The notes under the pieces: generated by a model
Seen by the model: only the letters and a program-made list of their open reading frames with translations
Database searches by the model: none
Told to the model about the DNA's origin: nothing
Assembly (NCBI GenBank): GCA_944472135.2
Contig: OX235270.1
Coordinates: forward strand, 142,119,632-142,183,631
Direction of reading: 5' to 3'
Length of the DNA stretch: 64,000 nucleotides
Source of the DNA: Trichobilharzia regenti
Taxonomy: Eukaryota > Platyhelminthes > Trematoda > Strigeidida > Schistosomatidae
Shown here: positions 54,501-64,000 of the stretch, piece by piece
Layout: every line of letters begins with the position of its first letter
Position numbering within the stretch: the first letter of the stretch is position 1
Translations under genes and position numbers: made by a program

Positions 54501-57500
54501 TGTCAGAGATGCATTCACTCGTTGTCACCTCTCATATCCGTTAAACGATTATCTAACTCCATGTTACTATTCTTACTCCCTCATATTTCTGCTCATCATA
54601 AGCCTTTTGAATACTCTTCGTTTGTGTTCTTTTTTGTCTACGTTTGTATGCTACGTGGTGTTTGTCAAGATGAACTGCTGCATTTCTGTGGTAAGTTCTG
54701 CGTTGAAACTCAGTCAGCACAAGCTCTAATCAATCTGGTTTCTTACAATGCCTCAGCACTGGTACGGAATGCTCATTCGGCATCTGTCCACTCGCGTTTA
54801 CCATGCTGATATCAGGTTTATGGATATCTATAATCCCCGAGAGTCTACTTAACCTTATTTCACTACTGTGAGTCTCATAGCTGTTGAAGATAGAAGATAT
54901 GGAAAACCTAGTAGCTTCTAACTATGACTGACTTGTCACCGTAGGACTCTTTGCACAGAAGTACAGGTGTTCAAGTTTACCACACTACCAAAAAAATAAA
55001 CGGAAATATATGTAATGAAATTATGATGTAGGAAAATCTACTGTAGCGAAAGTAATTAGGTGAGAATTAGTGTAGCTTTTCACAATATAGAAGGTGATAA
55101 TGAGTAAATATATCTGCGCCATATTTCTAAAAGTCTCAATTTCAGACTCTTAATATTATCCCCCTTGGACACTCAGATGCACAGTCTACGCTCCCATAAT
55201 TGACTCAAGCTCTAACAATCACGTTGTTAATAGGTTGGTGTCGTATGTTCTTTTAAACCCGCTCTAACATTATACAGATTTTGGTCCTATTTCAGATAAC
55301 CTTAAACCTTGTGAAAGACCGTGACTTAGCATGTGTACACATGTCCCAATGGAACTTCACGACCCCATCAATTGAGTTTCCTTTCTTACTAAACAATATA
55401 ACCAGCTACATTGCTTTTCTGTTCAGGGAGGAAATTAGAAGCGGTCGATCGACTTACATTGCTGCAGCGCGTAGCCGGCGTCAACATTTCCATCTTCTCA
55501 CATCTGCAAGATGAACCCAATTGGGCCATGTTTGACTATCATCAAGCATTTGTCCTCTAGCCTAGGTGGTCACGTTGCAAAGACTGTTTCTATTCTAAAA
55601 CAAGTAAAGACATTACGATTTGATGTTTTGATTTCAAAGGTATTTAAAGATGGAGGTAATGAACTGTTGACTAGGTTTCCTAAGATACTAAGTATTGTAG
55701 GGAAATCAGAAGTAGTCCTGTTATACCTGCCTAAGTCATTGATTGTCCCAGTGTATAAAAAGGGAGGCGAATCTTCTTGTGATATAATCATGAGAAGATT
55801 AGCTTGACTAGCATAGTTCCTACAGTTATAGATTCAATAATCTTTTTTATAACCTCTGTTTATAATATTTGATTGAATCATTTCACCAACATTGGTTTAC
55901 CGAGTGAAAAGTGGACATATGCGAAAAATTATATTTGTTTGAATCCCAGGGGGATTGAAATTTGTTGATCGAAACGTTGAAATCACTCATTCCAATTCTG
56001 CTGATACAGCCGAGGAGTGGACAAGCTTAGGTTTTTCACTCGAGATGCTCTCATGATGTAACCATGCGTTCGTAGTTCCTGGCAGACCAAGTCTTATTCA
56101 CGCGGTGGTGGGGGGTGTTTCTCACAAGAGTGAAAGTTTGGTGCTTACAGCCGGACTGCTTGATATTACCGGTCCACCAGAGAGAGCTGAAAAGCTCTGA
56201 TTGCAAAATTATTGTGTTGTATGGGCTCTAGAATCCAAACACTTCAAATGGCGTACGAACCTCTTTTGGTCACCGTCAACCATGGAAAGGCTGCTCTGCT
56301 CCACAGCAAAAGAAAATACCTTAGTAGAAGAAATTTCCAGAATTATCATTAAACTAGCTGTTCCCCTGCGTTAAAGATCAGACTCCATAAAGCAAAGGCT
56401 CAGGGTGTAGTCCTTTAACGGAACCATTCGTTTCGGTCTGTCTGAACAGTTTCCCAGTCCTCACAAAAACTATGAGATGCACATCTTGGTGCCTATGATG
56501 TACCTAGCTTGTTTTATTAATACGAGTAGGTAGTCGTTGAGAGTCTCCATTATGGATAAGATTTTATTTTGATAAATCACACAGTGTTGTACAGTTATAT
56601 TAACTGACGACGTTTCGAGCACAAACTATTGCTCATAATCATATCAAGTTACTCTCACGACTTTGTTCTTTCATTTATATACATGTGTAGAATCGATTAG
56701 ATATTGGATTAAAAACCAATGTGAGATAATGTACATTCAGAAATACTAGTACGAGTGTTGTTGATCAATTGTAGTTAGATGGGATAAAAGGAGTGTTTTT
56801 TTTTATAGTCATAATAAAAGCTACTTGTTAGAATGTTGTGTTTGAATGGGTTTGAATTGAAATAGAATTTTAAGATTATTTAATATCTTCTGATTTGACT
56901 GATGGCAATAATACGAGTGTTATTGATCAACTATAATCAGATGGGAAATACGACGAGTGTTTTAATAGTAATAATAAGTTTTTATGTTAGAATGTTGTGA
57001 TGTGTTTGAATTGAAATAGAATTTTAAGATTATTTATTATCCTCTTCTGATTTGACCTGCGGTAATAATATCTTCCATATCTCTGGTATTTGCATTGAGT
57101 CATTCCTGTTGCATGTGTTGAGTGTAGACTCGATAAATAAGGATTCCGTGGTCAACCTCTCTCTCCACCTACCTATATTACTTTTTAGAATTTTAACCCT
57201 ATTCCACCCTATTGTGTGGTTGTTTGTTATTGTGTGAAGTGCAATAGATGAGCTTTTTTCTAAATTACTTACCTTTTCAGGGTCAACCATTCTTACCTTA
57301 GCTAGATTCTTATGTTCTGATAATCTAAACAGGGGAAATCAATCGACGAAGTTGTGAAGTTACAAAGACTGAGATGGTTAGGACATGTGTTACGTATGCC
57401 AAGCCACCGCCTTCCTCGACGAGCAATGTTAGCGGATATAGGGTCAGGCTGGAAAAAAGCTAGCGGCGGTCAAACAAAAACTTGGCACCAGTCAATGAAA

Positions 57501-59441
57501 TCGACAACAGTTGGTCCAAGCCAGCCACGTAGGAAGGTGTAGACTTCCAGGCTGGGGTCCTCGGGACGGTAAAAATCTATGGTTGGAAACAATTGGTGAC
57601 ATGGCTCAAAATCGTTCTCAGTGGCTAGCGCAGATGCATCCACTCCTTGTGACTTATGATCTCCAATGAAACTGTTTTGTTCTTCGTTATTACTCCTCCT
57701 TTGTCTCACCCCTCTGCTCACTGTCTCTATTATGCTCTTCTTGTACTTTCTTCTCTTGCTTCGCGTGCTACACGGAGTGTGGCGACTTGACCTGGTGCAC
57801 ATTTGTGCAAAGTTCTATGTCGAAAACAGACAGACAATCTGACTATCCCTGACCTACTAGTTTGACCTATGTAGTTGACCTCACAGTCATTGCATGGTAT
57901 TTTGTAAATAATATTATTTTGTCTAATTGGGTCAACTGGGTCCTTTAACCTACAGAGCTTGTCTCTGAGTGAGTTTGTAGGTTTGAATGCCACCCTAATT
58001 CCTGCTTTATTAAGAATCCTACGTAGGGCCTCAGATGTCCCTTCCTTATATGGTATAACAGTGGATGACTTATATTCTTTCTTATTTGTGTTGTCATAAA
58101 TAGTTTCACGATTATTTTTATTTCGTTTTTGGCCTTTACTGATCTCCCTAATGAATTTTATAGGATAGTTATTCAACACCAACGCTTTTTCTATCTGCTT
58201 TATTTCGTCATTTAGGTCTTTTCTTGTACTACTTAGTGCTATAGCTCGGTTTGTTAGACACTTAACTAAGCCTGTCTTAACAGACAGATAACGGATGAGA
58301 TGAATTAAAGTCTAAATATCTATTAGAATGAGTTGGTTTTCTGTAAACACTAGTGTGTAGTTTACCTTCTTCTATTCGTTTCATTTTACAATCTAACATC
58401 ATGGCTATTTCTCCTTGTTCATTTTCCGATTCCAATGTGAATTTTATTCTCTCCACTAGTAAGTTTATGTGTATCAAGAAGCTAGAGATATGTTCTGTTT
58501 TTAACACTGTGTGTGAAAGTGTCATCCACATATCTCCACCATATTTTCGGAGTAGGATTAAATGTATTGAGGGCACTTTTCCCAGCTGTCCATGAATATA
58601 TCTGCTACAATAGGGGATATTGGTGATCCATCACATTGCTCTACCTTCTGTTTGTCTATATATTTTACCTTGGAACTTAAAGATAGTAGATGTGAGGCAT
58701 AACTGAATCCCTAAAATAATTTGTTCAATGGGCAGCTTTCTCCTATGATTGATTTCAGGATCCGCAGTTAGTTCTTTTCTAACTGCTTCTAAGGCTATAA
58801 TGACTGGTATATTAGTGTAAAGACTAGTTACATCAAAACTAACCATTTTTTCATCATTCTCTAGTTGAATGTCAGTTAGCTTATTTTTCATCTCATATGA
58901 ATTAGTTAGTCTAGATTTTGAACGATTTCTAATGAGAGGTGTGTTGTTCGTAAGACTTATGTACAGTAGTTGCATTTATTCTTTTATTGTAAAGCGTAGA
59001 CACTATACATATGTCTCAGTTCGAAGGGGACTCTTCGGCGATTTATTTGTTTTGCATAAGTTTTTCTTATCTATTGTATGCATTGTGCATATTTTCTAAT
59101 TTAAACAACATTTTCTTCTAAAAAACAGGTATAAAGCACTCATAGATACACTATCAAAGTTACCAACAGGAACAAAAATTTATTGTGGACACGAATACAC
59201 AATGAAAAATCTTGAATTTGGTTTGACTGTGGAGCCTAGGAATGAAGTACTTCAACAAAGACTGGCAGCTATAAAACGTATGCGTGTGTCAAATCAACCG
59301 ACTGTTCCTGGGACAATCGGTGAGGAAATGGCAACTAATCCTTTCATGCGTGTTTCCGAGCCTGATATTCTGGCACATGCCAAAACTACAGATCCTATCA
59401 AAGCTATGAAAACAATACGTGAAGAAAAAGATCGTTTTTAA
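51362..59441 (+). CDS. HAGH: Hydroxyacylglutathione hydrolase (glyoxalase II), 3 exons
   Basis: Coding exons 51362-51430, 53600-54003 and 59129-59441 join to 786 nt (261 residues), close to the ~260 of animal cytosolic enzymes. It hydrolyses S-D-lactoylglutathione to D-lactate and glutathione, the second step of methylglyoxal detoxification. The metallo-beta-lactamase fold is evident: [10 protein letters not shown] gives H54, H56, D58, H59; H116 in TPCHTTGH, D140 in FTGDTLF and H179 in YCGHEYT complete the two-metal site. The C-terminal NPFMRV and REEKDRF blocks match the glutathione-binding domain. No mitochondrial presequence is contiguous with exon 1. Introns are 2169 and 5125 bp, full of retroelements in both orientations, yet all splice sites are canonical, so the gene looks functional. 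Confidence 0.95.
51471..51530. repeat. (AT)n microsatellite in HAGH intron 1
   Basis: About 30 uninterrupted AT units starting 40 bp after the exon 1 donor. Likely length-polymorphic. Confidence 0.95.
52145..53340 (-). mobile_element. RTE fragment in HAGH intron 1
   Basis: On the minus strand, 52957-53181 reads [20 protein letters not shown] and [20 protein letters not shown] (RTE RT block with VRQG; the C-L-L-S-P part is mutated). 52143-52337 reads [20 protein letters not shown], the C-terminus. About 1.2 kb, heavily decayed, antisense to HAGH. Confidence 0.7.
53600..54003 (+). CDS. HAGH: HAGH exon 2
   Basis: 404 nt after acceptor TCTAG (53595-53599), coding residues 24-157 and two bases of codon 158. 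Contains [11 protein letters not shown], the [11 protein letters not shown] metal motif (codons 53684-53722), [23 protein letters not shown] and [20 protein letters not shown]. Donor GTGAGT at 54004-54009, phase 2. Confidence 0.95.
54355..54730 (+). mobile_element. RTE 3' end in HAGH intron 2
   Basis: Shares long blocks with the minus-strand copy at 48815-49100 (ATATCCGTTAAACGATTATC, AAGCCTTTTGAATACTCTTC). It consists of the RTE 3' untranslated part in sense with HAGH. Confidence 0.65.
55500..55860 (+). mobile_element. RTE/LINE reverse transcriptase start in HAGH intron 2
   Basis: The frame 55511-55807 reads [17 protein letters not shown] and [16 protein letters not shown], the LINE RT entry motif (W...S.I.P..KKG....C.N.R.I.L). 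The following LTSIVPT-like block appears in the next frame. Short and decayed. Confidence 0.65.
56752..57069. repeat. Tandem duplication (~158 bp x 2) in PLE 3' region
   Basis: The units 56752-56911 and 56912-57069 share ACGAGTGTT.TTGATCAA, GAATTGAAATAGAATTTTAA and TCTTCTGATTTGAC in order, with scattered differences. Confidence 0.7.
57030..57290 (-). pseudogene. Family-A GIY-YIG endonuclease tail
   Basis: Reads [49 protein letters not shown] and [15 protein letters not shown]. Same domain as 8691-8954 and 36425-36790. Confidence 0.75.
57325..57836 (+). mobile_element. RTE 3' end nested in PLE
   Basis: The plus frame 57354-57542 reads [20 protein letters not shown] and [20 protein letters not shown], then a 3' UTR ending GTCGAAAACAGACAGACA. 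PLE sequence on either side (TGATAATCT / GACAATCTGAC) is contiguous in the copy at 8975-9000. Confidence 0.75.
57730..58182 (-). pseudogene. Family-A linker and GIY-YIG core
   Basis: 150 codons. [17 protein letters not shown] and [20 protein letters not shown] form the linker; [20 protein letters not shown] is the GIY-YIG core with CNDC cysteines, followed by RSGIVRL. The last ~35 codons are read from the inserted RTE, so the nuclease is cut mid-domain by that insertion. Confidence 0.75.
58277..58576 (-). pseudogene. Family-A RT active-site and thumb fragment
   Basis: Nearly the same peptide as 9389-9682 ([40 protein letters not shown]). The YVDD (58521-58532) is in a different frame because of the CACA expansion. 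Confidence 0.75.
59129..59441 (+). CDS. HAGH: HAGH exon 3 (terminal)
   Basis: Follows acceptor ACAG (59125-59128). The first base completes the ATG codon for M158, then [24 protein letters not shown] with metal ligand H179, the [12 protein letters not shown] helix, [18 protein letters not shown] and [13 protein letters not shown] before TAA. Confidence 0.95.
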
Positions 59442-59569
59442 GGGTGAAGAATAGAAGGTGTTTCCAACGATACCGGTTAATTTACTCTGTCATTAGTCAT
59501 TGTCCACTCACCCTGCAGTCATGTGATGTTTTTCTTAAGAAGAACTCAGTTTTCTGAGCATATTTTACC

Positions 59570-59575
59570 AATAAA
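59570..59575 (+). promoter_or_regulatory. HAGH polyadenylation signal AATAAA
   Basis: Canonical hexamer 129 nt after the HAGH stop codon on the same strand, preceded by unique, non-repeat 3' UTR sequence. Confidence 0.6.
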
Positions 59576-59714
59576 TCCTTTAAGAGCTAAATTATTTTTT
59601 TTGTTGAAGCATATGTAGTGACTTTGTACTAAAGACTGTATTAGCTGAGGCTGTTAACAACAGTGTAGCATGCTGTCTCATGTTAGGGAGTATGTAAATT
59701 GAAAGAGTATTATT

Positions 59715-60170
59715 ACTTATTAATCCCCTCGGATATCGATTGGAACATGAAGCTTCAATTAGCACATCTCTATTCGCCATGTTTTCTGCAGCTGGTTCTA
59801 CTACTTCTCATAAGTTCTCACCACCTCCATGTCACCTACGAACACCCAACTCGTCATTTCCTATTCGGATTCCACCCGAGAAATGGCCTGTCGCACTATG
59901 TCACTCAACGCTCCTCTTAATGTGTGTTAGATTCGACGCTGTTTCCTTTGGGATATTGTTAGGCGATAGGTTATTGGTTGGTTCGTTCCCATAGTTCCTT
60001 GTTGTTTATCCTTTCTCGCCATTAGATCTTCACTATCAAGCCAGCGAATGCAGCAGTCTATGATAGTCTGCAATAGCCTGTTAGAGATGGTTCTTGTGAC
60101 GCTTACGCCAAGCCTCTGAACTAAACAGAATCGTTGGCTGAATTGACATTAGTGTTGAAAATCTGAATCT
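59715..60170 (-). mobile_element. RTE 3' part downstream of HAGH
   Basis: Matches 52150-52600 in the same orientation: shared CACCCAACT.GT, CCTTTGGGATATTGTTA and GCGATAGGTTATTGGTTGG blocks. Lies just past the HAGH poly(A) signal. Confidence 0.65.
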
Positions 60171-60198
60171 TGTTACTTGTCCTGGGTATATTCGTGCC

Positions 60199-60201
<3 letters not shown>

Positions 60202-60240
<39 letters not shown>
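60202..60240. repeat. (AT)n microsatellite
   Basis: About 19 uninterrupted AT units between two RTE fragments. Confidence 0.95.
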
Positions 60241-60242
<2 letters not shown>

Positions 60243-60254
60243 ACCTGTGTACAA

Positions 60255-60712
60255 TCTACAATCTAGTCATCGCCTTCCTCGATGAGCTATGTTAGCGGAT
60301 ATAGGGTCAGGCTGGAAAAAAGCTAGCGGCGGTCAAACCATAACATGGCCTCATCAGTCAATGAAATCTACAACAGTTAGTTTAAGTCAGTTACGTAGGA
60401 AGGTGTGGACTTCCTGGTTGGGGTCCTCAGGACGGTAAAAATCAATGGTTGGAAACAATTGGTGACATGGCTCAAAATCGTTCTCAGTGGCGCAGATGCA
60501 TCCACTCCTTGTGACTTATGATCTCCAATGAAACTGTTTTGTTCTTCGTTATTACTCTTCCTTTGTCTCACCGCTCTGCTCACTGTCTCTATTATGCTTT
60601 TCTTGTACTTTCTTCTCTTGCTTCGCGTGCTACACGGAGTGTGGCGACTTGACCTGGTGCACATTTGTGCAAAGTTCTATGTCGAAAACAGACAGACAAT
60701 CTACGGAAATTT
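60255..60712 (+). mobile_element. RTE 3' end
   Basis: Very similar to 57405-57835 (GGATATAGGGTCAGGCTGGA, GGTCAAACCATAACATGGCC, final GTCGAAAACAGACAGACA). 5'-truncated at the (AT)n run. Confidence 0.7.
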
Positions 60713-61473
60713 GAAAATGTATGGCGTTTAAAAGCCTAGGTTAATTTAATAACAAAGTATATGGTTTTGAAAGGATCTTAATAAAGACGAATATCTGCAG
60801 TAGGATTACAAGCTAAGGTAATGCTATATTACTGGACTAAGTTATATGTACCAGTTCATGAAAGGCATACCTACAATCAAGACAGTAAGCCTAAAGAATT
60901 CAGGCTAGGTGTATGGATAACACCATGCCATGTACACATACAAAATTCAAGCCTAGCAGGGTTCTGTGTAGGTTGGTTGATTTGATTCGCCAGTTTCGTT
61001 TACCGAATAACGTGTCCCAGACAATATATCGCTCATAATATAATATCAAAGGAGACAGAACTCATAAATTCAATTTTTGTAGTTATACAGTGATTTGTCC
61101 CTGAATCTATGTTGATAGCAAAACTTTCTAAATATCTGCAATAATTTTTGTTGTATATTTGGCTGAGTTCCAACACAGAAGTTTGCCACACTCCACGTAG
61201 CACACAAAGTTACAGAAAAGGTGAGTAGGGTAAACAAATTCAAAAGAACTATACAGAACAGGGCAAAGTTAAATTTCAAGCACCACTAACTACCAATCAG
61301 CAGATGGCCTCGAAAGCACCAATCCTGTGAGGGAGGCATTTTTGTGTATGGAGTACATATATTTATGAAAAAATTGCATAATGACTGCAGAAAAGTGTAA
61401 CAGAGGATAGCTTCCTCTTACATGGGATAAAAATACTTGTCAGTTTTAGGTTGGATTATCAAGAGAGGGCAGT
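60713..61473. other. Spacer with an RTE-tail trace
   Basis: Mostly unrecognised. A minus-strand trace of an RTE 3' end (GTGTGCTACGTGGAGTGTGG) lies at about 61165-61215. Confidence 0.35.
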
Positions 61474-61628
61474 CCCATTGTGGGTAAAATTTATTTTGAT
61501 AAAGTTTCATAGTGTTATACAGCAGTATTCACTGAGCAGTAGATTGTGCTCAAAACATGGTCATCAGTAAATAATACTACTGTATAACCCTGTGAGACTT
61601 TATCAAAATAAACGTTACCCACAATGGA
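61474..61628. repeat. Inverted pair of family-A PLE termini
   Basis: CCATTGTGGGTAA and TTTATTTTGATAAAGT occur at both ends in inverted orientation, with TGTTATACAGCAGTATT mirrored inside and a ~30-base centre retaining TGTGCTCAAAACATGG. No coding sequence remains. Confidence 0.7.
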
Positions 61629-62024
61629 ATTATGCTGTACCACAGTGCACAAGTATTATTCTTATGTCAATGGAGCAATTTAACCACATTCTATGCGTGT
61701 AATTATTTAGGTCTTCTAATCCTAACGTGAAAATATCGCTAAACAGACTGTAATCTAACTCAAACCAACCCTAATGTCGCCTTTATTAGGTCAATCTAAC
61801 CCTATCTTGTCCATGACTTAAACCGTAACTTAATCTTCACCAAACCTAAACTGAAACTTCCCAGATATCCCATTTGACAACATAACACTTCGATTAGCAT
61901 ATTTTATTGATGATGACAACATTATATACGGGATTTCACTAACTTGCTCAGTGAACGTTTCAAGGCCACTGGTGCGGTCGTACTCCATTGGTAGTTAGTT
62001 GTGCTTAAAGTTTAACTTGGCCCA

Positions 62025-62395
62025 GAACAGAAATATGCTGGAGGAAGAATGGTAACATAAGAGAGCGAGGGTTTAGTAGATATGAGAAACCACAAAGAGT
62101 GAATGAATTAGCGCTTTTGTGCTAGCCATCTGGTTCTCAGCATCTTGAAGCCCCAACCAGCAAGCATACATTTTTCTCTACGTGGCTCAAACCAACTAAA
62201 AGATTTCACGAACTCGCCAACCTATGGTTTCACCCAACCCTATGCTAGTTACCATTATTCGTCGAGGAAGGTTGTGGCTCGGCATTTGCAACGCATGTCC
62301 TAACTATCTCAATCGATATAATTCCACAACTTCATGGATTGACTTACCCACTACTTTACGCCCAAATTCAATAGAACGCAAACATCTTTGGGCAG
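62025..62395 (-). mobile_element. RTE 3'-end fragment
   Basis: Minus strand: KSIHEVVELYRLR (62304-62360) then the untranslated block with CGACGAATAATGG, TTGGTTTGAGCC and ATGCTGAGAACCAG. It aligns with 48990-49300. Confidence 0.6.
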
Positions 62396-62789
62396 AAACA
62401 GCTAAAAGAACGTTACCCAGCAAATAATACTGTGTCACTCTGTGCACTGCACCAAATAAGTGAAGTACCACTAAATGTATATCTTGAGGGTTGTTCGTTA
62501 CTTTAGAAATCACTGCAAAACACATCCCAGTGCTGCATAAAATTTATCCAGTAAGATTATAAATAACACACCGGTTACAACCATCGTCATTTCCAAGTGA
62601 ACAAAGATGGGAAGTTGTTTAGCGTGGTGTCTAACATTGAAAACCTGACTGACAGACCTCAGTCGACACTGAAACTAAGAAATAGGCATATAACATTGGT
62701 TACTTCTTAATGACCAACCAATGTAGATCGCAGGATATTTAAAAACAACAAACAGTATATATCAATGGCGACTTCATTTATATCACGTA
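62396..62789. other. Spacer with PLE-terminus trace
   Basis: 62405-62450 resembles a decayed PLE terminus (CAGCAAATAATACTGTGTCA). 62640-62710 shares ACCTGACTGACAGA with 21364-21377. Otherwise unassigned. Confidence 0.35.
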
Positions 62790-64000
62790 CTGTTGTCTGT
62801 CTACGACGTAGAACATTGCACCGATGTGCAGCAGTTCAAGTCGCCACATTCCATTTAGTACACAAAGCAAGAGAAGAAGGTAGAAGAAATGCATAATAGA
62901 GACCAGTAGAGAGGTGTGAGACAAAGGAATAGAAGTAACGAGGAACAATGTAATTTCATTAGAAATCATAGGTCACAAGGAATGGATGTATCCGCGCCAG
63001 CCATTACCGAGAACGATTTTGAGCCATATCACCAATTCTTTCCAACCATTGGTTTTTACCGTCCTGAGGACCCCAACCAGGAAGTCCACACCTTCCTACG
63101 TAACTGACTTAAACTAACTGTTGTAGATTTCATTGACTGATGAGGCCATGTTATGGTTTGACCGCCGCTAGCTCTTTTCCAGCCTGACCAACCCTATGTC
63201 AGCTAACATTGACCGTAGTCGAGGAAGGCGATGACCAGGCATACGTAACACATGTCCTAACCATCTCTCTCAGTCGATGTAATTTCACAACCTCGTCGAT
63301 TGATTCCCCCTCCTTACATAGCACTCGATTGATACTTAACCTCAATATTGCTCACCTTTTTATACCACTTCACACGGAAAAATAGAGCGCAGGCACCTAT
63401 GGTCGAAGACAGCTAATCTTTTCATGTCTTCCACTCTCAATGACCAGGTCTCACAGCCAGCCATAAAGGAGGACGGAGCGGACTGATGAGCAGTGCACCC
63501 AACCTTTGGTCGACAGCCAGCCGGATATCACATCTACGACAGAGACGGCGTAAACTGGATTATGCGAAACGAGCCCCCTGTATACGTACTGAGATTTTGT
63601 CAGCGATCAACGCGTTCGCATTGGCTGATAGTACTTCCCAAATAAGTGAAGCGGTCAATGTGCTCTAACACTTCACTCCCTATTTGTAAACTAGGAGTCA
63701 GTGTAGTCCAGTCCAGTCCTGTTACATCATCTTACATTTGATGGGAGCGAATCGGATGCCAAACATTCGTAGATTGCTGACATCTCAAGGTGTTCATAAG
63801 ACTCTGCATTTTGTCCGTGTCCTCATCTAGGAGGACTATATCAGCTGCATATTCCAAGTCAACGAGATTATTCCATGGTAGCAAGTCAATCTCTGAGTCT
63901 CTGAAGTGAGTAAGGGTTAAATCCTTTAGTACATCTATGATGAAATTAAATAGAAATGGGGATAATGGGCATCCTTGACGGACACCACTTCAGATGGCAA
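62790..64000 (-). mobile_element. RTE LINE, RT to 3' end, runs off the window
   Basis: From 64000 downward: SGVRQGCPLSPFLFNFIIDV (63995-63935), EYAADIVLLDEDTDKMQ with the active site YAAD (63840-63851) instead of YADD, FTYLGSTIS (about 63640-63610), SLRVEDMKRLAVF, a decayed WLGH block and the 3' terminal segment ending GTCTACGACG...near 62800. Loss of one catalytic aspartate marks it dead. Confidence 0.8.

Larger units (their letters stand above)
56540..58930 (-). mobile_element. Penelope-like family-A element in HAGH intron 2
   Basis: The best-spanning copy after 8555-10640 and in antisense to HAGH. From 58930: [18 protein letters not shown] (58840-58790), [18 protein letters not shown] at 58521-58532, RT end (58277-58576), linker and GIY-YIG (57836-58182), endonuclease tail (57030-57290), a tandem-duplicated spacer (56752-57069) and the terminal repeat with hairpin (GAGCA 56617-56621, TGCTC 56630-56634). 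Interrupted by an RTE at about 57325-57836. Confidence 0.8.

Noticed and set aside
30786..60240. Microsatellite and repeat clusters considered as a CRISPR array or centromeric satellite
   Set aside because: The repeats are dispersed transposon copies and dinucleotide runs; there is no regular repeat-spacer pattern and no long tandem array.

Overview
The window is nuclear DNA of a flatworm, almost certainly a blood fluke (Schistosoma or a close relative). The evidence is the AT-rich, intron-bearing sequence, the RTE-type and CR1-like LINEs, the abundant Penelope-like elements (PLEs) with GIY-YIG endonuclease, tRNA-derived SINEs, and one hammerhead-bearing repeat of the schistosome Sm-alpha type. 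No prokaryotic operon, CRISPR array, rRNA or convincing functional tRNA was seen.

Only two host genes can be supported. (1) A three-exon glyoxalase II gene (HAGH; exons 51362-51430, 53600-54003 and 59129-59441, + strand) encodes a 261-residue hydroxyacylglutathione hydrolase. All metal ligands are present, splice sites are canonical, and an AATAAA lies at 59570. Its two introns (about 2.2 and 5.1 kb) are packed with transposon debris. (2) A small single-exon ORF at 2388-2621 (+) encodes a 77-residue secreted, two-cysteine peptide of unknown family. Its ATG directly follows a splice-acceptor-like CTATAG, and AATAAA follows at 2709.

The rest is a transposon graveyard. 1-720: RTE endonuclease (-). 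900-1745: PLE 3' end (-). 7.4-10.6 kb: two PLEs (-). 13.8-19.3 kb: PLE pieces, including a 2.1-kb element flanked by 0.6-kb inverted arms (15181-17269). 19.7-20.5 kb: deleted LTR element with one intact 335-bp LTR. 22.4-27.3 kb: two more PLEs with inverted terminal arms. 28.5-29.0 kb: inverted Sm-alpha-like dimer with a near-canonical hammerhead. 29.1-31.3 kb: a PLE interrupted by another PLE. 36-37.2 kb: an RTE interrupted by a PLE, with a 13-bp target duplication. 37.9-39.5 kb: CR1-like LINE (-). 40.4-42.3 kb: PLE (+) and an inverted PLE terminus pair. 42.4-45.9 kb: degenerate Ty3/gypsy element (-) with gag-PR-RT-RH-IN order. 46-48.8 kb: an unassigned stretch that looks GC-richer. 48.8-50.7 kb: a head-to-head RTE pair. 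59.7-64 kb: more RTE and PLE termini.

The most interesting signals are: repeated organisation of PLE termini as inverted pairs; a conserved hairpin plus GAAACGTC motif in those termini with a compensatory base change, resembling a relic hammerhead; a near-identical ~0.9-kb tract shared in inverted orientation by two otherwise diverged PLE copies (gene-conversion signature); a frameshift at the RT active site shared by two PLE copies; and the unknown secreted peptide gene. All homology statements come from reading motifs by eye; no database search was run.
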